Positions 4,262-6,738 of a stretch of DNA of 6,738 nt are shown here, in pieces. The notes under the pieces were generated by a model that was not told the origin of the DNA, made no database searches, and saw only the letters and a list, made by a program, of their open reading frames with translations. Positions within the stretch are counted from its first letter, which is position 1. Each line of letters begins with the position of its first letter. Position numbers and translations under genes: made by a program. Location: contig CAZEJK010000278.1 of NCBI GenBank assembly GCA_964512045.1, forward strand, positions 1 to 6,738, read 5' to 3'. The stretch comes from CAZEJK01 sp964512045. Lineage in GTDB: Bacteria > Acidobacteriota > Thermoanaerobaculia > Thermoanaerobaculales > Sulfomarinibacteraceae.

Positions 4262-6738
4262 ATGAAACGAGTCTTGACCACTGCGGCGACACTCCTGAGC
4301 CTCATCTTCACCTCCACCGGAATCGCATCTGAGCACCCAAACCTCGCCCGAGGCTATGCGCCCCAGGCTCTCATGGACATTCGCGGCCTTGACGACATCA
4401 ACTTGTTCAACGGCTCCATGACCGTACCGATTCGAGTTGGCCCACGCTACCCGTTGAGCGAGTCGTTCTCGTACGGGCTCACATTGATCTACTCATCGAA
4501 TATCTGGAGCTACTACCAGTACGCCGAGAACCCGGAGGACCCCCTGCCGGACTGGCAGATGTCGCAGTTTGCCTGGCCAGATCACGGGAAAGGTGGCCTT
4601 GGCAACGCCGGTGTCGGTTGGAGAGTGTCGTTCGGTGAGCTTCTCGAACCGTTGACCGCCCTGAACTGGTCGCCCAACTGGATGTATGTCAGCGCCGATG
4701 GCGCACGGCATTCGTTTCAAGGGTGCGGGATGTCGTGCACTGCTTCTGTGACAGCGGACGGCAGCTTCATCCGTTTCAGCCGGACCGGCGACAGCGTCAC
4801 CCTCGAGCTTCCCGATGGTGCAGCTCATACATTCGAGCCGTTCGATGGCTTCTACGATCCATCGTTCTCGGCCCCTGGCGTCGGACAGGTCTGGCGCGTC
4901 AACCAAATGGAGGATGCTTTTGGAAACTGGGTCACGCTCGACTGGCCCGTGTTTGATGGTCAGGACTCCGAGCTCGAGATCACCGACTCCGAGGGACGCG
5001 TCCACACTGTTCTGTTTCACTGGGGCATTGACGCACGACGGCGCAACATCGACTCAGTGACATTTACGATGACCGACGGCACAACGGCGGTCTATGACTT
5101 CTTCTACAAGAACGGCTCGGCCGGCACGGCCATCCCGCGCGCATGCGATAGTCTCTCCCACTCTGACATCAGGGTACCGCTGCTCGAACGGGTTGCCCTC
5201 CCGGACGGATCCTACTATGAGATGACCTACGATGAGGCGCCCGCTGACGACAGCTGCATGAACCGCACAGACCACCACGGCCGCAAGTCTGGTACGTTGC
5301 GGACCATGCGCCTGCCGACAGGCGGCGTCCTCGAGTGGGACTACGGCTACCGCTCGTACCCGGAAGGCGCCACGATCTGTGGTGGCTCCGACCATGAGAA
5401 CGTCATGGCACTCTGGGAGGGAGTCAACTTTGCGCTCGGGGTTACGCGGCGCACGCTTCACCGCGAGGGTGGCAGGCTCGCGGAGTGGAGCTACGACTAC
5501 GAGGACGGTCTGATTCAGCACCCTCCCCTTACAGCGCTCGCCACAACCGTGACCGACCCTGCCGGCAACCAGACTGTCCATCACTTCAATGTCGACATCA
5601 ACCGCGAGGACACCATCGACGAGCCAGGGCACGGCTGCCCGGACAATGCCTGGACAGGCTGGGACTACGGTCTCCCTTTCGACCGGGACCAGCAGCTGGC
5701 CGGCGAGAACCTCTACCTCTCCACCGAGCGCTTCGAAAACCGGTCCGGAACACTAGCGGCCGTGCAACGAACGTATGTCGCCTACACACATGACGAGCTA
5801 CCGCCCGTCATGAGCAGCAGCAAGGAGCGCTGGCTGGACAGCAACCGGCGCATTATTGGACAGCGTACCTACTACATCGAAGATACCGACGATGGCAGCT
5901 ATCCGGGCGGCTGGTGGCAGGAAACACGTTCATCGGAGTACGATGGCTTCGGGAATCACCGCCTGCGTGTCACCTCTTCGGCGGACGGCCAACAAATCGA
6001 GGTCTTCACAGGCTATAACCCCAGCGACACTCCACCAACGTACCCAAGCGTCGATGTCAGCCCTTACACGAACCACGCAGTCGGCTTCATCTCTGCGTGG
6101 CCATCTGATAGAGCCTGGATACTTGGCACATATGACAGCATCAGAGCAACACACGGCACTCGATCCATCACGAAGGAGCTCTGCTTCGATGATCACGGGT
6201 TCCTCACGAGGAGACGGCTTCTTCGCGACGACAGCCAGTGGCCTGTTCGAGGACCCCATGATGTGATCCAGGTCTCCGATCATCACCCAGACGGAAGCAA
6301 GGCGTACTCGAAGCTGTATGGCGGGGACGTTCAGACAGTCTCGACCGGGGAGCTTTGCACACTGTCCCTCCCGTCAAACGAGCAGTATGAGACGCGCTAC
6401 TACTTCGACCATGGAGCGATGTCTTTGTCGGTACAGCGGGACGAGCTCGGGGTGTGTCTGAACCCCTCGCTCGTCGATCGCGACATCGACGCCGGTACAG
6501 GGCTCACGGTGCGCGAGTACGAGCTCTCACTCTGCAGCGATCCAGGCTCGGGGATCGTCACCGAGTACGAGTATGACGACCTCGGACGCGTCATCCGCGC
6601 CAAGCCAGCGAACGATGCCTGGACAGAGATCAACTACGTGAACGCGCTCGGTAGCACCGCCGACGGGACCTACCAGCCTGCTCGGGTGGAGGTGCACCGA
6701 GTCCCCAACGGTGGAGGCAGCCCCCTGACCTCACATGT
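4262..6738 (+). CDS. Secreted RHS/YD-repeat protein, 3' partial
   Basis: The frame runs from ATG at 4262 to the window edge without a stop; 825 complete codons are seen, and the C-terminus is missing. The start is supported by a strong ribosome site and a Sec signal peptide (Lys-Arg at 2-3, hydrophobic 4-22, likely cleavage after A22 or S23, no lipobox). After about 90 residues, GVGWRVSF (about 116-123) resembles the GxGW motif at the start of SpvB/RHS shell regions. LPDGSYYEMTYDE (313-325), GTLRTMRLPTGGVLEWDY (about 344-361), VTDPAGNQTVHHF (430-442) and YDGFGNHRLRV (560-570) are RHS-like strands, and YEYDDLGRVIRA (769-780) is a clear YD repeat. Known RHS/YD proteins form a beta shell that often encloses a toxic C-terminal part, or act as surface proteins such as WapA. 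Carrying its own signal peptide fits the secreted type rather than type VI-loaded Rhs. Whether it is a toxin cannot be told without the C-terminus. Confidence 0.9.
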   Translation, partial: MKRVLTTAATLLSLIFTSTGIASEHPNLARGYAPQALMDIRGLDDINLFNGSMTVPIRVGPRYPLSESFSYGLTLIYSSNIWSYYQYAENPEDPLPDWQMSQFAWPDHGKGGLGNAGVGWRVSFGELLEPLTALNWSPNWMYVSADGARHSFQGCGMSCTASVTADGSFIRFSRTGDSVTLELPDGAAHTFEPFDGFYDPSFSAPGVGQVWRVNQMEDAFGNWVTLDWPVFDGQDSELEITDSEGRVHTVLFHWGIDARRRNIDSVTFTMTDGTTAVYDFFYKNGSAGTAIPRACDSLSHSDIRVPLLERVALPDGSYYEMTYDEAPADDSCMNRTDHHGRKSGTLRTMRLPTGGVLEWDYGYRSYPEGATICGGSDHENVMALWEGVNFALGVTRRTLHREGGRLAEWSYDYEDGLIQHPPLTALATTVTDPAGNQTVHHFNVDINREDTIDEPGHGCPDNAWTGWDYGLPFDRDQQLAGENLYLSTERFENRSGTLAAVQRTYVAYTHDELPPVMSSSKERWLDSNRRIIGQRTYYIEDTDDGSYPGGWWQETRSSEYDGFGNHRLRVTSSADGQQIEVFTGYNPSDTPPTYPSVDVSPYTNHAVGFISAWPSDRAWILGTYDSIRATHGTRSITKELCFDDHGFLTRRRLLRDDSQWPVRGPHDVIQVSDHHPDGSKAYSKLYGGDVQTVSTGELCTLSLPSNEQYETRYYFDHGAMSLSVQRDELGVCLNPSLVDRDIDAGTGLTVREYELSLCSDPGSGIVTEYEYDDLGRVIRAKPANDAWTEINYVNALGSTADGTYQPARVEVHRVPNGGGSPLTSH

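Noticed and set aside
4493..5632. Two long antisense open frames (4493-5020 and 5054-5632) opposite the RHS gene
   Set aside because: They mirror the codon structure of the GC-rich RHS gene, have no ribosome site I can see, and their products are rich in Arg and Val without recognisable domains. The + strand frame has a signal peptide and YD repeats.
1..6738. CRISPR array, tRNA, rRNA, insertion sequence or attachment site
   Set aside because: I saw no regularly spaced repeats, no tRNA cloverleaf or conserved rRNA segment, no transposase and no terminal inverted repeats with target duplications.

Overview
The window looks like a piece of a GC-rich, Gram-negative-type bacterial genome coding for secreted proteins. 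It holds three genes, all on the + strand: a large secreted metallo-carboxypeptidase (5' end outside the window), a small secreted protein of unknown function, and a large secreted RHS/YD-repeat protein (3' end outside the window). No housekeeping marker is present, so the organism can only be guessed. The multidomain exported peptidase with a dockerin-like tail, and an RHS protein carrying its own Sec signal peptide, recall environmental lineages such as Acidobacteriota. That is inference from protein style, not a demonstrated assignment.

Bases 2-3169: the peptidase. After the end of a signal peptide and a pro-region-like stretch comes an M14 catalytic domain of the carboxypeptidase N/E type, with the zinc ligands and catalytic Glu visible. 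Then follow three transthyretin/carboxypeptidase-regulatory-like beta domains, a MAM/jelly-roll-like domain, a PKD domain, an FN3-like domain and a degenerate dockerin-like C-terminus. GC content steps up between the jelly-roll-like part and the PKD-FN3 part.

Bases 3170-3586: a 417-base intergenic region in two halves. The first is GC-rich and contains two strong inverted repeats, the first of which starts 35 bases after the stop codon. The second is an AT-rich island (28% GC over 3481-3540). It carries a near-consensus sigma70 promoter (TTGACA, 18-base spacer, TATAAT), a 7-bp inverted repeat centred on the -35 box, and a 12-bp palindrome further upstream. This looks like a separately controlled promoter for the two downstream genes.

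Bases 3587-6738: a probable two-gene operon. The first gene encodes a 217-residue exported protein with a run of six lysines. The second starts 21 bases later with a good Shine-Dalgarno sequence and stays open to the window edge (825 codons seen). Its N-terminal half is a shell-like secreted RHS region, with the first clear YD repeats near the window end. The RHS core, any variable C-terminal tip and any immunity gene would lie beyond base 6738. A shared function of the two proteins is inferred only from their tight spacing and common promoter.
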